The notes under the pieces: generated by a model
What the model saw: only the letters and a program-made list of their open reading frames with translations
What the model was told of the DNA's origin: nothing
Databases searched by the model: none
NCBI GenBank assembly: GCA_023301015.1
Contig: JALZVI010000325.1
Span: forward strand, 1-13,762
Origin: Rickettsiales bacterium
Lineage (GTDB): Bacteria; Pseudomonadota; Alphaproteobacteria; Rickettsiales; 21-14-0-20-44-7
Length of the DNA stretch: 13,762 nucleotides
Direction of reading: 5' to 3'
Shown here: positions 7,177 to 13,276 of the stretch, piece by piece
Position numbering within the stretch: position 1 is the stretch's first letter
Layout of the letters: every line of letters starts with the position of its first letter
Made by a program: the position numbers and the translations under genes

Positions 7177-8117
7177 AATATCGCGTATTAATTGCTGAAG
7201 CAATGGACGAAATTGTGCTGGCGCAGATGCAAAAGCAAACAGAGGAAGTCGACTTTGACTACAAGCCCGACCTAACAGTGGCGGCTTTGGTTGAGGAAAT
7301 TGCTGGCTATGACGGGCTGATTGTGCGACCAAAGCATGTGAGTGCTGAGGCGATTGAGAATTCTGACAAACTTCGCCTAATCATCCGCGGTGGCGCAGGC
7401 GTGAATTCCATCGCGCTGGATGCGGCGAAAGCTAAAGGCATTGCAGTTGCAAACACGCCTGGATTAAACACCGAAGCCACTGCCGAGTTCGCTTTCCTCT
7501 CCATGATGCAACTTCTTTGCCAACGCCAAATTCTCCGCAGCGCGGGCAATGCGCTTGACGGCTCGGCCGGTGCGCCAGAAGACTATATGGGATTTGAACT
7601 GCGCGGCAAAAAAATCGGCATCATCGGCCTAGGCAATGTTGGCTCACGCATGGCAGAAATGGCCACAGCGTTTGGGATGGACGTGTTTTGCTATGCCAGA
7701 AACAAGAAAGACCTTCCCTATCGCCAAACGCAAGATTTGGATGAGCTTTTGCGCGCGAAGAATAATGTGATTAGCTTGCATATTCCGCTATCAAAAGAGA
7801 CAGAGAACATCATCGACAAAGATAAATTTGCCATGATGCGCAAAAACTCCATCCTAATCAACACCGCCCGCCCGCAATTGGTGGAGGTGGAGGCATTTGC
7901 CGAGGCGCTACAAAATGGAACTTTGCAGAGCTATGCTATTGATGGAGATCAGGATCAGATTGATCCGTTCATCGAGGCCGACCCTCTCGGGATGGGATTT
8001 TGCACTCATCACATTGCCGATTGCACCTATGAAGCGCACGCCTCAATAACCACGAAAACCATGCGCCAAGCGATTGAATTTTTTGAGAACGGGACAGAAA
8101 TTAATCGAGTGTTATAG
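7173..8117 (+). CDS. D-3-phosphoglycerate dehydrogenase-like 2-hydroxyacid dehydrogenase
   Basis: A 314-residue member of the D-isomer-specific 2-hydroxyacid dehydrogenases. SerA-type members oxidise 3-phosphoglycerate for serine synthesis. Visible are IIRGGAGVNSIAL at 70-82 and NTPGLNTEATAEF at 94-106 (substrate domain), the Rossmann motif GLGNVG at 152-157, SLHIPLSKETEN at 201-212, and the catalytic Arg233 in NTARP. The catalytic His is kept as the second His of THHIA (His280), where TPHIA is usual. The catalytic Glu, normally in an 'EP' element after 'DVF', is not evident: the stretch reads AIDGDQDQIDP (255-265). There is no C-terminal ACT domain. The ATG overlaps the previous stop as ATGA, and the gene ends 1 bp before the convergent glycosyltransferase gene. 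Family certain; substrate not. Confidence 0.82.
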   Translation: MKYRVLIAEAMDEIVLAQMQKQTEEVDFDYKPDLTVAALVEEIAGYDGLIVRPKHVSAEAIENSDKLRLIIRGGAGVNSIALDAAKAKGIAVANTPGLNTEATAEFAFLSMMQLLCQRQILRSAGNALDGSAGAPEDYMGFELRGKKIGIIGLGNVGSRMAEMATAFGMDVFCYARNKKDLPYRQTQDLDELLRAKNNVISLHIPLSKETENIIDKDKFAMMRKNSILINTARPQLVEVEAFAEALQNGTLQSYAIDGDQDQIDPFIEADPLGMGFCTHHIADCTYEAHASITTKTMRQAIEFFENGTEINRVL

Positions 8118-8118
8118 C

Positions 8119-9183
8119 CTAAGCCCCGAGCAAGCTCTTATATATTTCCAGCGTTTTTTGCTGCATTAATTCTTGCGAAAATTTATGCGCATTCGCAACA
8201 CAATTTTCTTGCCAATTTTGCTCCGAACTCAAAGCTTTCTCAATTCCAGCTCGCATTGCCCCAGCATCATTCGGGCGCACCAAAAAGCCCGTCTCACCAT
8301 TTATCACAGTTTCCAAACTCCCGCCAATTGCAGTTGCAACAATTGGCTTCCCGAGTGCCTGAGCCTCAATCGCAATTCTCCCAAACGCTTCTGGCTGGGT
8401 AGAGGCCGTGACAATCACATCCGCATTCGCCAAAACCTTCGCAATTTCGCTCGTGCCTGGCAGAATAATCACATTATCAGGTAAAATCTCTTCAATCTCA
8501 CGCATATAATCAGCACTACCAACATCGCCAACAATAATACCCGTTGCATCAATACATTCCATAGCCTCAGCAAAAACTTTTTGCCCTTTCCAACGCGTAA
8601 TTCGTCCCGGCAACATCACTAACTTTTTGCCCGCAGGAGCACCAATTTTCGTGCGCTCCACATCAGGACTAAACTCTTCCAAATTCACACCGCGATGGAT
8701 GACTGAAATTTTCTCTGGCGCCGTGCCATAATTCTCCATCACATGTTGCTTGATAAAGTCGCTCACCGCAATCACGCGCTCGCCGCTGGCCATGACAGAG
8801 TTATATTTCCTCTTAAGACTGCCATAAATCTTATGCGTGCCATGAAAAGTTGTGAGAAAATGCGCATCCGTTTTGCCCGCCGCAATCTTCGCTGACCATG
8901 CTGGGGCACGGCTTCTGGCATGCACAACGTCAACACCCTTCTCCTTAATCAGCGCCGCAATTTTGCCCGCATTCGCCAAAATAGTGAATGGGTTTTTCTT
9001 ATCCAACGGCAATTCCACATGTTCACCGCGCAGCTGCTCAACCAAGCGTCCGCCTGCTGATACCACAATAGAATTCCAACCCGCCTCGACAATTGCGTGG
9101 TCAATTTGCACCGTTCCACGCTCCACCCCACCTTGGTTGAGGGCGGGCAGCACTTGTAAAATCGTTGGTTGTTGATTGTTCAT
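8119..9183 (-). CDS. GT4-family glycosyltransferase
   Basis: A 354-residue cytoplasmic or membrane-associated retaining glycosyltransferase with a GT-B fold. The N-terminal acceptor domain begins with LQVLPALNQGGVERGTV (9-25), the donor-side signature GGVER. Other landmarks are VVHARSRAPAWSA, FLTTFHGTHKIYG, VIAVSDFIKQHV, ISVIHRGVN (159-167), PGRITRWKGQ, and the EX7E motif Glu265/Glu273 in QPEAFGRIAIEA. Such enzymes act in lipopolysaccharide or other surface glycan synthesis; the acceptor cannot be told. The start chosen is ATG 9183-9181; an in-frame TTG at 9189 is also open but would lie upstream of the expected transcript start. There is no Shine-Dalgarno, which suits a leaderless mRNA from the -10 at 9197-9192. 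The 3' end is 1 bp from the convergent dehydrogenase-like gene. Confidence 0.9.
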   Translation of the reverse strand: MNNQQPTILQVLPALNQGGVERGTVQIDHAIVEAGWNSIVVSAGGRLVEQLRGEHVELPLDKKNPFTILANAGKIAALIKEKGVDVVHARSRAPAWSAKIAAGKTDAHFLTTFHGTHKIYGSLKRKYNSVMASGERVIAVSDFIKQHVMENYGTAPEKISVIHRGVNLEEFSPDVERTKIGAPAGKKLVMLPGRITRWKGQKVFAEAMECIDATGIIVGDVGSADYMREIEEILPDNVIILPGTSEIAKVLANADVIVTASTQPEAFGRIAIEAQALGKPIVATAIGGSLETVINGETGFLVRPNDAGAMRAGIEKALSSEQNWQENCVANAHKFSQELMQQKTLEIYKSLLGA

Positions 9184-9199
9184 TACCAATGTTTATACT
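9172..9199 (+). promoter_or_regulatory. Promoter of purU, probably giving a leaderless mRNA
   Basis: TTGATT (9172-9177), a 16-nt spacer and TATACT (9194-9199) match the sigma-70 pattern. The -10 ends 7 nt before the purU ATG at 9207, so transcription should start at or beside the A of the ATG. There is no Shine-Dalgarno (TTTCCT precedes the ATG). The -35 lies inside the divergent glycosyltransferase gene. Confidence 0.6.
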
Positions 9200-9219
9200 A
9201 TTTCCTATGAAATGTTCAA
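9192..9219 (-). promoter_or_regulatory. Promoter of the glycosyltransferase gene, overlapping the purU promoter
   Basis: On the minus strand, TTGAAC (9219-9214), a 16-nt spacer and TATAAA (9197-9192) precede the ATG at 9183 by 8 nt, again predicting almost no leader. This -10 overlaps the purU -10 (9194-9199) on the opposite strand, and the -35 lies in the purU coding sequence. Confidence 0.5.
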
Positions 9220-10049
9220 ATAAATACATACTAACCCTATCATGCCCCGACAAACCAGGGATTGTGGCAGCTGTGTCAGGATTTTTGGCGAGTGACGCCT
9301 GTAATATTTTGGAATCGGCTCAATATAACGACGAAAATAGCAATCGCTTCTTCATGCGCGTAGTTTTTTCGGGCGATGTTGACTTGAGTGAGCAATTTGC
9401 AAAAATAGGCACAGAATTTTCAATGGATTGGCAGCTATATAACACCGCCAAAAAGCCAAAAATTGTGATTATGGCATCAAAAGCCAGCCATTGCCTCAAC
9501 CATATCTTGCATCGTGCGAGAGTTGGAAGTTTGAATGCAGAAGTTTGCGCCGTCATCTCCAACCATCCAGATTTGAAGGAAATGGCAGATTGGCAAAACA
9601 TCCCATTCCATCATCTTCCCGTTTCACGTGAAACAAAGGCCGAACAAGAAGCGCAAGTACTCGAGTTGTTTGCGAAATATGACGCTGAGCTGCTGGTTTT
9701 AGCACGCTATATGCAAATTTTATCGCCTGAGCTGAGCAAAAGCTTGGCTGGCCGTGCAATAAATATCCATCACTCATTCCTGCCGAGCTTCAAGGGTGCA
9801 AGACCATATGAGCAGGCGTTCCAACGCGGTGTGAAAATCATTGGCGCAACGGCGCATTATGTTACTGACGATCTGGACGAAGGGCCGATTATTACGCAAG
9901 AAATCCGTCATGTGGATCATACATATACAGCCAAAAAACTCCAAGAAGCGGGAAGCGACGTAGAAAATCTAGTGCTCGCCCGCGCCTTGCAGCACCATCT
10001 TGAGCGCCGAGTTTTGCTCAACGACAACAAGACGGTTATTTTTAAATAG
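9207..10049 (+). CDS. purU: Formyltetrahydrofolate deformylase
   Basis: Hydrolyses 10-formyl-tetrahydrofolate to formate and tetrahydrofolate in the cytoplasm, balancing one-carbon units and feeding formate-dependent purine synthesis. The 280-residue length is normal. Residues 6-80 are the ACT domain (LTLSCPDKPGIVAAVSGFLA), and 84-280 the formyltransferase-like catalytic domain. Catalytic residues are visible: Asn186 and His188 in AINIHHSFLPSFKGA and Asp224 in VTDDLDEGPI. The start at 9207 (MKCSNKYIL) is chosen because the ACT domain begins at once; a start at 9165 would add 14 unlike residues and run into the glycosyltransferase gene and its promoter. A parS-like palindrome lies inside the coding sequence at 9620-9635. 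The stop sits 2 bp from the convergent YHS-domain gene. Confidence 0.96.
   Translation: MKCSNKYILTLSCPDKPGIVAAVSGFLASDACNILESAQYNDENSNRFFMRVVFSGDVDLSEQFAKIGTEFSMDWQLYNTAKKPKIVIMASKASHCLNHILHRARVGSLNAEVCAVISNHPDLKEMADWQNIPFHHLPVSRETKAEQEAQVLELFAKYDAELLVLARYMQILSPELSKSLAGRAINIHHSFLPSFKGARPYEQAFQRGVKIIGATAHYVTDDLDEGPIITQEIRHVDHTYTAKKLQEAGSDVENLVLARALQHHLERRVLLNDNKTVIFK
9620..9635. other. Chromosomal parS (ParB-binding) site
   Basis: The 16-mer CGTTTCACGTGAAACA matches the bacterial parS consensus TGTTTCACGTGAAACA at 15 of 16 positions, with a perfect 14-bp palindrome at 9621-9634. It encodes the PVSRET stretch of purU; parS sites within genes are common. ParB loading here would be expected within the origin-proximal part of the chromosome. 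No parA, parB or second site is in the window. Confidence 0.8.
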
Positions 10050-10057
10050 GACTATTT
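10044..10057. repeat. Palindrome joining two convergent stop codons
   Basis: AAATAG-GA-CTATTT is an inverted repeat with 6-bp arms. The TAG of purU is the end of one arm, and the TAG of the convergent YHS-domain gene is the end of the other. The stem is AT-rich and weak, with no T-run directly after it, so it is at best a poor bidirectional terminator. Confidence 0.5.
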
Positions 10058-10507
10058 CAGATCCACAGCTTTTGGATACTCAATATCCGCAGCCGTAATG
10101 AATCCATCTTTGTCCTGCACCCACTTTTCTTTCACAGTTTCGTTATAGTTTAGATACAGTTTACCACCATAAATTTCCCAAACTTTAGGGTCGCCTTCAT
10201 AGAAATTACCATCTGCCAAAGCCCACGCACAATGCCCGCCATACTGTGGAGCATATTTTTCTGGATCAGCTTTGAACGTATCCAAGTTTTCTTGGCTAGA
10301 AAATTTCCACGTTGCACCATGCCATTTTGTTTTGAATTCGCTACTACCTTTTACAGGCGCACCTTCGGTAAAATATGACACACTGTCATAGCCGCTAATC
10401 GCTTCGCTGCTGAACGTACCTGTGTATACAGCTTCTTGCGCGGAGGCAGAAGTTGTGAACAGCAGGACGAACATGCTGAAGATTGAGAATAGTTTTATAG
10501 TTTTCAT
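10052..10507 (-). CDS. Exported YHS-domain protein
   Basis: A 151-residue secreted protein, probably periplasmic. The signal peptide is clear: MKTIK, a hydrophobic core (6-18) and cleavage after ASA at 21-23. The mature protein matches the YHS-domain family: AISGYDSVSYFTEGAPVKG at 36-54, WHGATWKFSSQENLDTFKADPEKYAPQYGG at roughly 62-91 and GKLYLNYN at 115-122. YHS domains are small and sometimes metal-binding; the single mature Cys is Cys93. No enzymatic role is established for this type. An excellent AAAGGAGA ribosome binding site precedes the ATG. It lies 26 bp after the ATP-grasp gene on the same strand, so it is probably the last gene of the DedA/ATP-grasp operon, although its own promoter is not excluded. 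Confidence 0.88.
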   Translation of the reverse strand: MKTIKLFSIFSMFVLLFTTSASAQEAVYTGTFSSEAISGYDSVSYFTEGAPVKGSSEFKTKWHGATWKFSSQENLDTFKADPEKYAPQYGGHCAWALADGNFYEGDPKVWEIYGGKLYLNYNETVKEKWVQDKDGFITAADIEYPKAVDLK

Positions 10508-10533
10508 TATAGTCTCCTTTGTTGTTGTTAAAT

Positions 10534-11574
10534 TTAATGAGTATGCGGAAATTGTTCCTTTAATTTGCTATTGCTAGAGATCGTCGAAATCAATTCCTTA
10601 AGCGGCAAAGGCTTATGTCCGCGGCGGATGTTTTCCTGCCCTATCTGGAACATGATTTTATATTGCCTCATCAACACTGAATAGGCTTCACGCAAGCTTG
10701 TTTCAGAATCCCAAATATGAGTCGCCTCAGCACCTGCTCCGTTGATCTCAATGATCTTGAGATTTTCCAAATTCTCGAGGTCTGATATATTATTGAAGCG
10801 CACATCAAAACGACAGAAATATAGCTCAGGGATTTGCTTGGCCAAGCCATCCCAAGCAGCTTCCATTTCTGGCGTTATCAACTTTGCCCCATTCTTGAAT
10901 ATTGCGCCACGGCAATGTGAACCTGCGAATGACAAGCGGAATTTCTCACCTGATGGAATGACACTATCCAGTTTTTCTTTATGGCGCGGAAAATATAGCT
11001 CAGAAATTTTTCCAGCGCGCGGATCAGCTAAAATCAGTTCACGTAATGTCAACTTACCATCACCAACAACTTCAGGAAAACGCTTCACAGTGAGTGAAAA
11101 AATACGCCCATTCTCTTCGCTTGGCTTACGAATATAGAACAACCCAACTTCTTGCGGATAGTCATATAGCTTCTGCAAAAATAACTTCTCAGTTTTTGGA
11201 AATTGGACGATGTAGGCCGCAAGCTCGTCTGCATCTTTCACAACCTGCACACCAGCGCCACGCTCACCTTGATCTGGCTTGGCAACAATTGGAAACTCTA
11301 TTCCTGCATCAGAAAGAGCGCGCAAAGATTCTTGCAAATCCACCCTTTCAATACAAACATATTCAGCAATATACTCGCTAGCAGAATCTGGCACTTGATC
11401 GAGAATTTGTTGCTTTGATTCACCAACAAAACCACCCGCAAAAATGTTAGGGTTCGCAGCCGTTGCAGTTGTTAAACCACCATAACGGACAGCAAGATAG
11501 GCGGCATAAACCTTCATCGGCAAATAGAATAACCAAGCAGGCCAGAACTCAAAATATGACAACTCTTTACTCAC
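10534..11574 (-). CDS. ATP-grasp domain protein (carboxylate-amine ligase-like), function unknown
   Basis: A 346-residue protein with an ATP-grasp core. The N-terminus has an aromatic hydrophobic patch (FEFWPAWLFYLPMKVYAAYLA within 8-28) that could contact the membrane, then TAANPNIFAGGFVGESK at 38-54. The ATP-binding part shows FPIVAKPDQGERGAGVQVV at 94-112, VVGDGKLTLRELI at 169-181 (a form also found in cyanophycin-synthetase-like ATP-grasp enzymes), FDVRF at 256-260 and the metal-binding EING at 276-279. Members form an acyl-phosphate and join it to an amine or thiol; the substrate here is unknown. The start chosen is GTG 11574-11572, overlapping the DedA stop by 8 nt (GTGAGTAA) with GAGG 4 nt upstream. 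A TTG at 11598 would add 8 residues. It lies between DedA and the YHS gene. Confidence 0.8.
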   Translation of the reverse strand: MSKELSYFEFWPAWLFYLPMKVYAAYLAVRYGGLTTATAANPNIFAGGFVGESKQQILDQVPDSASEYIAEYVCIERVDLQESLRALSDAGIEFPIVAKPDQGERGAGVQVVKDADELAAYIVQFPKTEKLFLQKLYDYPQEVGLFYIRKPSEENGRIFSLTVKRFPEVVGDGKLTLRELILADPRAGKISELYFPRHKEKLDSVIPSGEKFRLSFAGSHCRGAIFKNGAKLITPEMEAAWDGLAKQIPELYFCRFDVRFNNISDLENLENLKIIEINGAGAEATHIWDSETSLREAYSVLMRQYKIMFQIGQENIRRGHKPLPLKELISTISSNSKLKEQFPHTH

Positions 11575-12154
11575 CCGACCTCGTTCTTTTGCGGGCAAAT
11601 TTGCCGATTGAATATGGAATCAGAAGTCCAAATATAAATAAAGCAAGAATTCCAATTTCATGATACATCTTGAAGCTTTCCATAAATACTTCACCCAAGC
11701 TGAATAGCATAAAAAACAACAATCCCGTCCACGCACCAACAGCAAAAACAACGGTTAGAGCAAAAGTACGGAAGTTCGTTTTGAAAAAGCCCATCGCCGT
11801 ATATGTTACAAGGCGCATCCCAGGAACGAAGCGGGCAAAGATTATGGAGAATACTATACGCTTATTGATAAAATCTTGAGTTTTTTGAGCAGCATCAAAC
11901 TTCAAAAACCTCTTCATCCAAGGCCACTTCCTGAGCGCACCACCAAGCATATACAACCCCAAATCACCCAGTATAATTCCACACAAAACTGCTGCAAAGG
12001 CATACTGAGCATCAACTTCTCCACTTGCAGCAAGCAATGCAGCTGCACTTGTAGCAACATCTTCTAGAAGAAATGTCAGAGCAAAGAGAACCAGCAAAAG
12101 CGCTATCTTGTTCTCTGCGAAGCCCACTAAGTATGTATATATCTCATTATCCAT
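11567..12154 (-). CDS. DedA-family (VTT-domain) membrane protein
   Basis: About 195 residues, an integral inner-membrane protein. DedA-family members include undecaprenyl-phosphate and phospholipid translocases. Hydrophobic segments are near 16-30, 52-71, 100-122, 130-155 and 166-184. Conserved charged elements fit the family: Glu31 and Asp32 in the first re-entrant region, GDLGLY at 63-68, and RFVPGMR at 108-114 with both arginines kept. The C-terminus is basic (KFARKRTRSGE). Start options are GTG 12175, ATG 12157 and ATG 12154; the last two follow GAAGAG, and 12154 gives the better spacing. It heads the operon with the ATP-grasp and YHS genes. The candidate promoter is at 12220-12191. Its substrate cannot be told from sequence. 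Confidence 0.86.
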   Translation of the reverse strand: MDNEIYTYLVGFAENKIALLLVLFALTFLLEDVATSAAALLAASGEVDAQYAFAAVLCGIILGDLGLYMLGGALRKWPWMKRFLKFDAAQKTQDFINKRIVFSIIFARFVPGMRLVTYTAMGFFKTNFRTFALTVVFAVGAWTGLLFFMLFSLGEVFMESFKMYHEIGILALFIFGLLIPYSIGKFARKRTRSGE

Positions 12155-12190
12155 CATCTGCTCTTCATAATACACTACACAAAGAAATTT

Positions 12191-12220
12191 ATTGTATGTT
12201 TGTAGTTGACTAACTGTAAA
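12191..12220 (-). promoter_or_regulatory. Candidate promoter of the DedA/ATP-grasp/YHS operon
   Basis: On the minus strand, TTTACA (12220-12215), an 18-nt spacer and TACAAT (12196-12191) lie about 36 nt before the DedA start. The -35 is one arm of the palindrome at 12215-12227. Confidence 0.45.
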
Positions 12221-12227
12221 CTTTACA
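12215..12227. promoter_or_regulatory. Perfect 13-bp palindrome between divergent genes, possible operator
   Basis: TGTAAA-C-TTTACA is perfectly symmetric around position 12221. Each arm read outward is TTTACA, a usable -35 for the promoter on its side, so the palindrome may be just two abutting -35 boxes or also a repressor site. I cannot assign a regulator family. Confidence 0.5.
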
Positions 12228-12250
12228 TTCGGGAGCGGGAAGTTTAGATT
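12222..12250 (+). promoter_or_regulatory. Candidate promoter of the DoxX/DinB/NRDE operon
   Basis: TTTACA (12222-12227), a 17-nt spacer and TAGATT (12245-12250) precede the DoxX-like gene by about 29 nt. A second possible -35, TTGACT at 12206-12211, has no -10 at a good distance. Confidence 0.45.
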
Positions 12251-12279
12251 ATTCTTATAGAAATATACAGGAGAAAATT

Positions 12280-12735
12280 ATGCTAAGCAAAAAAGCTAAT
12301 ATTGCGATTAGAATCTTAAGTGCATTCATTTCATTCGTGTTCGTACAGTCTTTGTTTTTCAAATTCTCTGGCGCGCCCGAAACAGTGCATATTTTTTCAA
12401 CATTAGACGCTTGGGCAGAAAATTCTCTAGGACTTAAGGGGCTATTTTTATCACCAGGGATTTTTAATGCATATGTGGTTGGCTCAGCCGAGCTTGTTGC
12501 AGCTTTGTTGCTAATTGGCGGCTTAGTGACCAAGTTCAAAATTCTCAACCCACTTGGAGCATTACTGGCAATGGGAGTGATTAGCGGAGCAATTTTCTTC
12601 CATCTTTTCACACCACTAGGCGTTGAAGTTCAGGGCGATGGTGGCGAACTTTTTGTAATGGCTTGCGGGATTTGGATTTCATCAGCAATCATCTTATTCT
12701 TGCAAAAAGAGACGCTGAAAAAACGAGTTAATTAA
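12280..12735 (+). CDS. DoxX-like integral membrane protein
   Basis: A 151-residue inner-membrane protein with four predicted hydrophobic segments (about 8-28, 62-82, 90-110, 122-141), the topology of the DoxX family. Matching features are the early FVFVQSLFFKFSGAPETVHIFSTL region (approx. 19-42), the GSAELVAALLLIGG segment at 68-81 and a loop FTPLGVEVQGDGGELF at 110-125. Family members are linked with thiol redox or oxidative stress functions in some bacteria; the role here is not shown. AGGAG (12269-12273) 6 nt before the ATG fixes the start. The stop overlaps the next ATG by 1 nt (TAATG), so the downstream gene is probably translationally coupled. Confidence 0.82.
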   Translation: MLSKKANIAIRILSAFISFVFVQSLFFKFSGAPETVHIFSTLDAWAENSLGLKGLFLSPGIFNAYVVGSAELVAALLLIGGLVTKFKILNPLGALLAMGVISGAIFFHLFTPLGVEVQGDGGELFVMACGIWISSAIILFLQKETLKKRVN

Positions 12736-13271
12736 TGAGCGAACCTACTCACAAAGAATCTTTACTGCTTAGCTTAGATGCATTGCTAAAAGACTTTCAG
12801 GGCGTGTGCGACAGCGTGCCTGCGGGAATTTATACTAGCAAAGAAGGATCGTCATCGATTGGCGAACATCAGCGACATATTTTGGAATTTGCAAAAGTTT
12901 TAATTGAGCAATGCGGGTCGAAAGAAGTTGATTATGAATCTCGCAATCGTGACAAAAGATGCGAGGTTGATTCTTGCTATGCAGCTGAAATTTTCACAAA
13001 GAATATTGCAGACCTAAAAACTATTATAGAAAAATCTCCTCTTGATCAAAACATCAGCGTCCAAGAATCGCCAGGATTTGGCATTGAGAAAGTCTCCGTT
13101 GCATCTAGCTTAGGGCGCGAACTTCTGTTTGTTATCCAGCACAGCATTCATCACTTTGCTATTATCAAGATGCTTGCCAAGCAGCAAGGAATCAAATTTC
13201 CACAAGATTTTGGGGTGACTTCGGCAACGCAGAATTACAACAGACTGCTATCTTCTAGCAAATCAGCATAG
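12735..13271 (+). CDS. DinB-like four-helix metalloprotein
   Basis: A 178-residue soluble protein resembling the DinB/YfiT fold, whose members bind a metal by histidines and include thiol-dependent transferases. The N-terminal block SIGEHQRHILEF (41-52) supplies His45 and His48; the C-terminal block LLFVIQHSIHHFAIIKML (130-147) supplies His136, His139 and His140. Between them, DYESRNRDKRCEVD (66-79) is a conserved-looking segment. The tail has FGVTSAT (159-165). There is no signal peptide. It is not the DNA polymerase IV also called DinB. The gene starts inside the stop of the DoxX-like gene and is followed 5 bp later by the NRDE gene, so all three should be co-transcribed. Substrate unknown. 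Confidence 0.75.
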   Translation: MSEPTHKESLLLSLDALLKDFQGVCDSVPAGIYTSKEGSSSIGEHQRHILEFAKVLIEQCGSKEVDYESRNRDKRCEVDSCYAAEIFTKNIADLKTIIEKSPLDQNISVQESPGFGIEKVSVASSLGRELLFVIQHSIHHFAIIKMLAKQQGIKFPQDFGVTSATQNYNRLLSSSKSA

Positions 13272-13276
13272 TAAAT

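Noticed and set aside
6742..7332. A 196-codon minus-strand reading frame antisense to the acidic protein and the dehydrogenase start
   Set aside because: Its translation has no recognisable domain and looks like an antisense shadow; the plus-strand frame has ribosome binding sites, operon spacing and an ATGA overlap.
8128..8137. GAGC-AA-GCTC inverted repeat just inside the glycosyltransferase 3' end, considered as a terminator
   Set aside because: The stem is 4 bp with a 2-nt loop and no clean T-run follows, too weak to call.
8995..9006. TTATCCAAC, resembling a DnaA box
   Set aside because: It differs from TTATCCACA at the last two positions, is single, and lies inside the glycosyltransferase gene; it does not support an origin here.
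9165..9206. Upstream start for purU adding 14 residues
   Set aside because: It would overlap the glycosyltransferase start and lie within the purU promoter; the ACT domain begins directly at the 9207 start.
12255..12611. A 118-codon minus-strand frame over the DoxX-like gene
   Set aside because: Antisense shadow of a clear membrane-protein gene; it also lies across the divergent promoter area.
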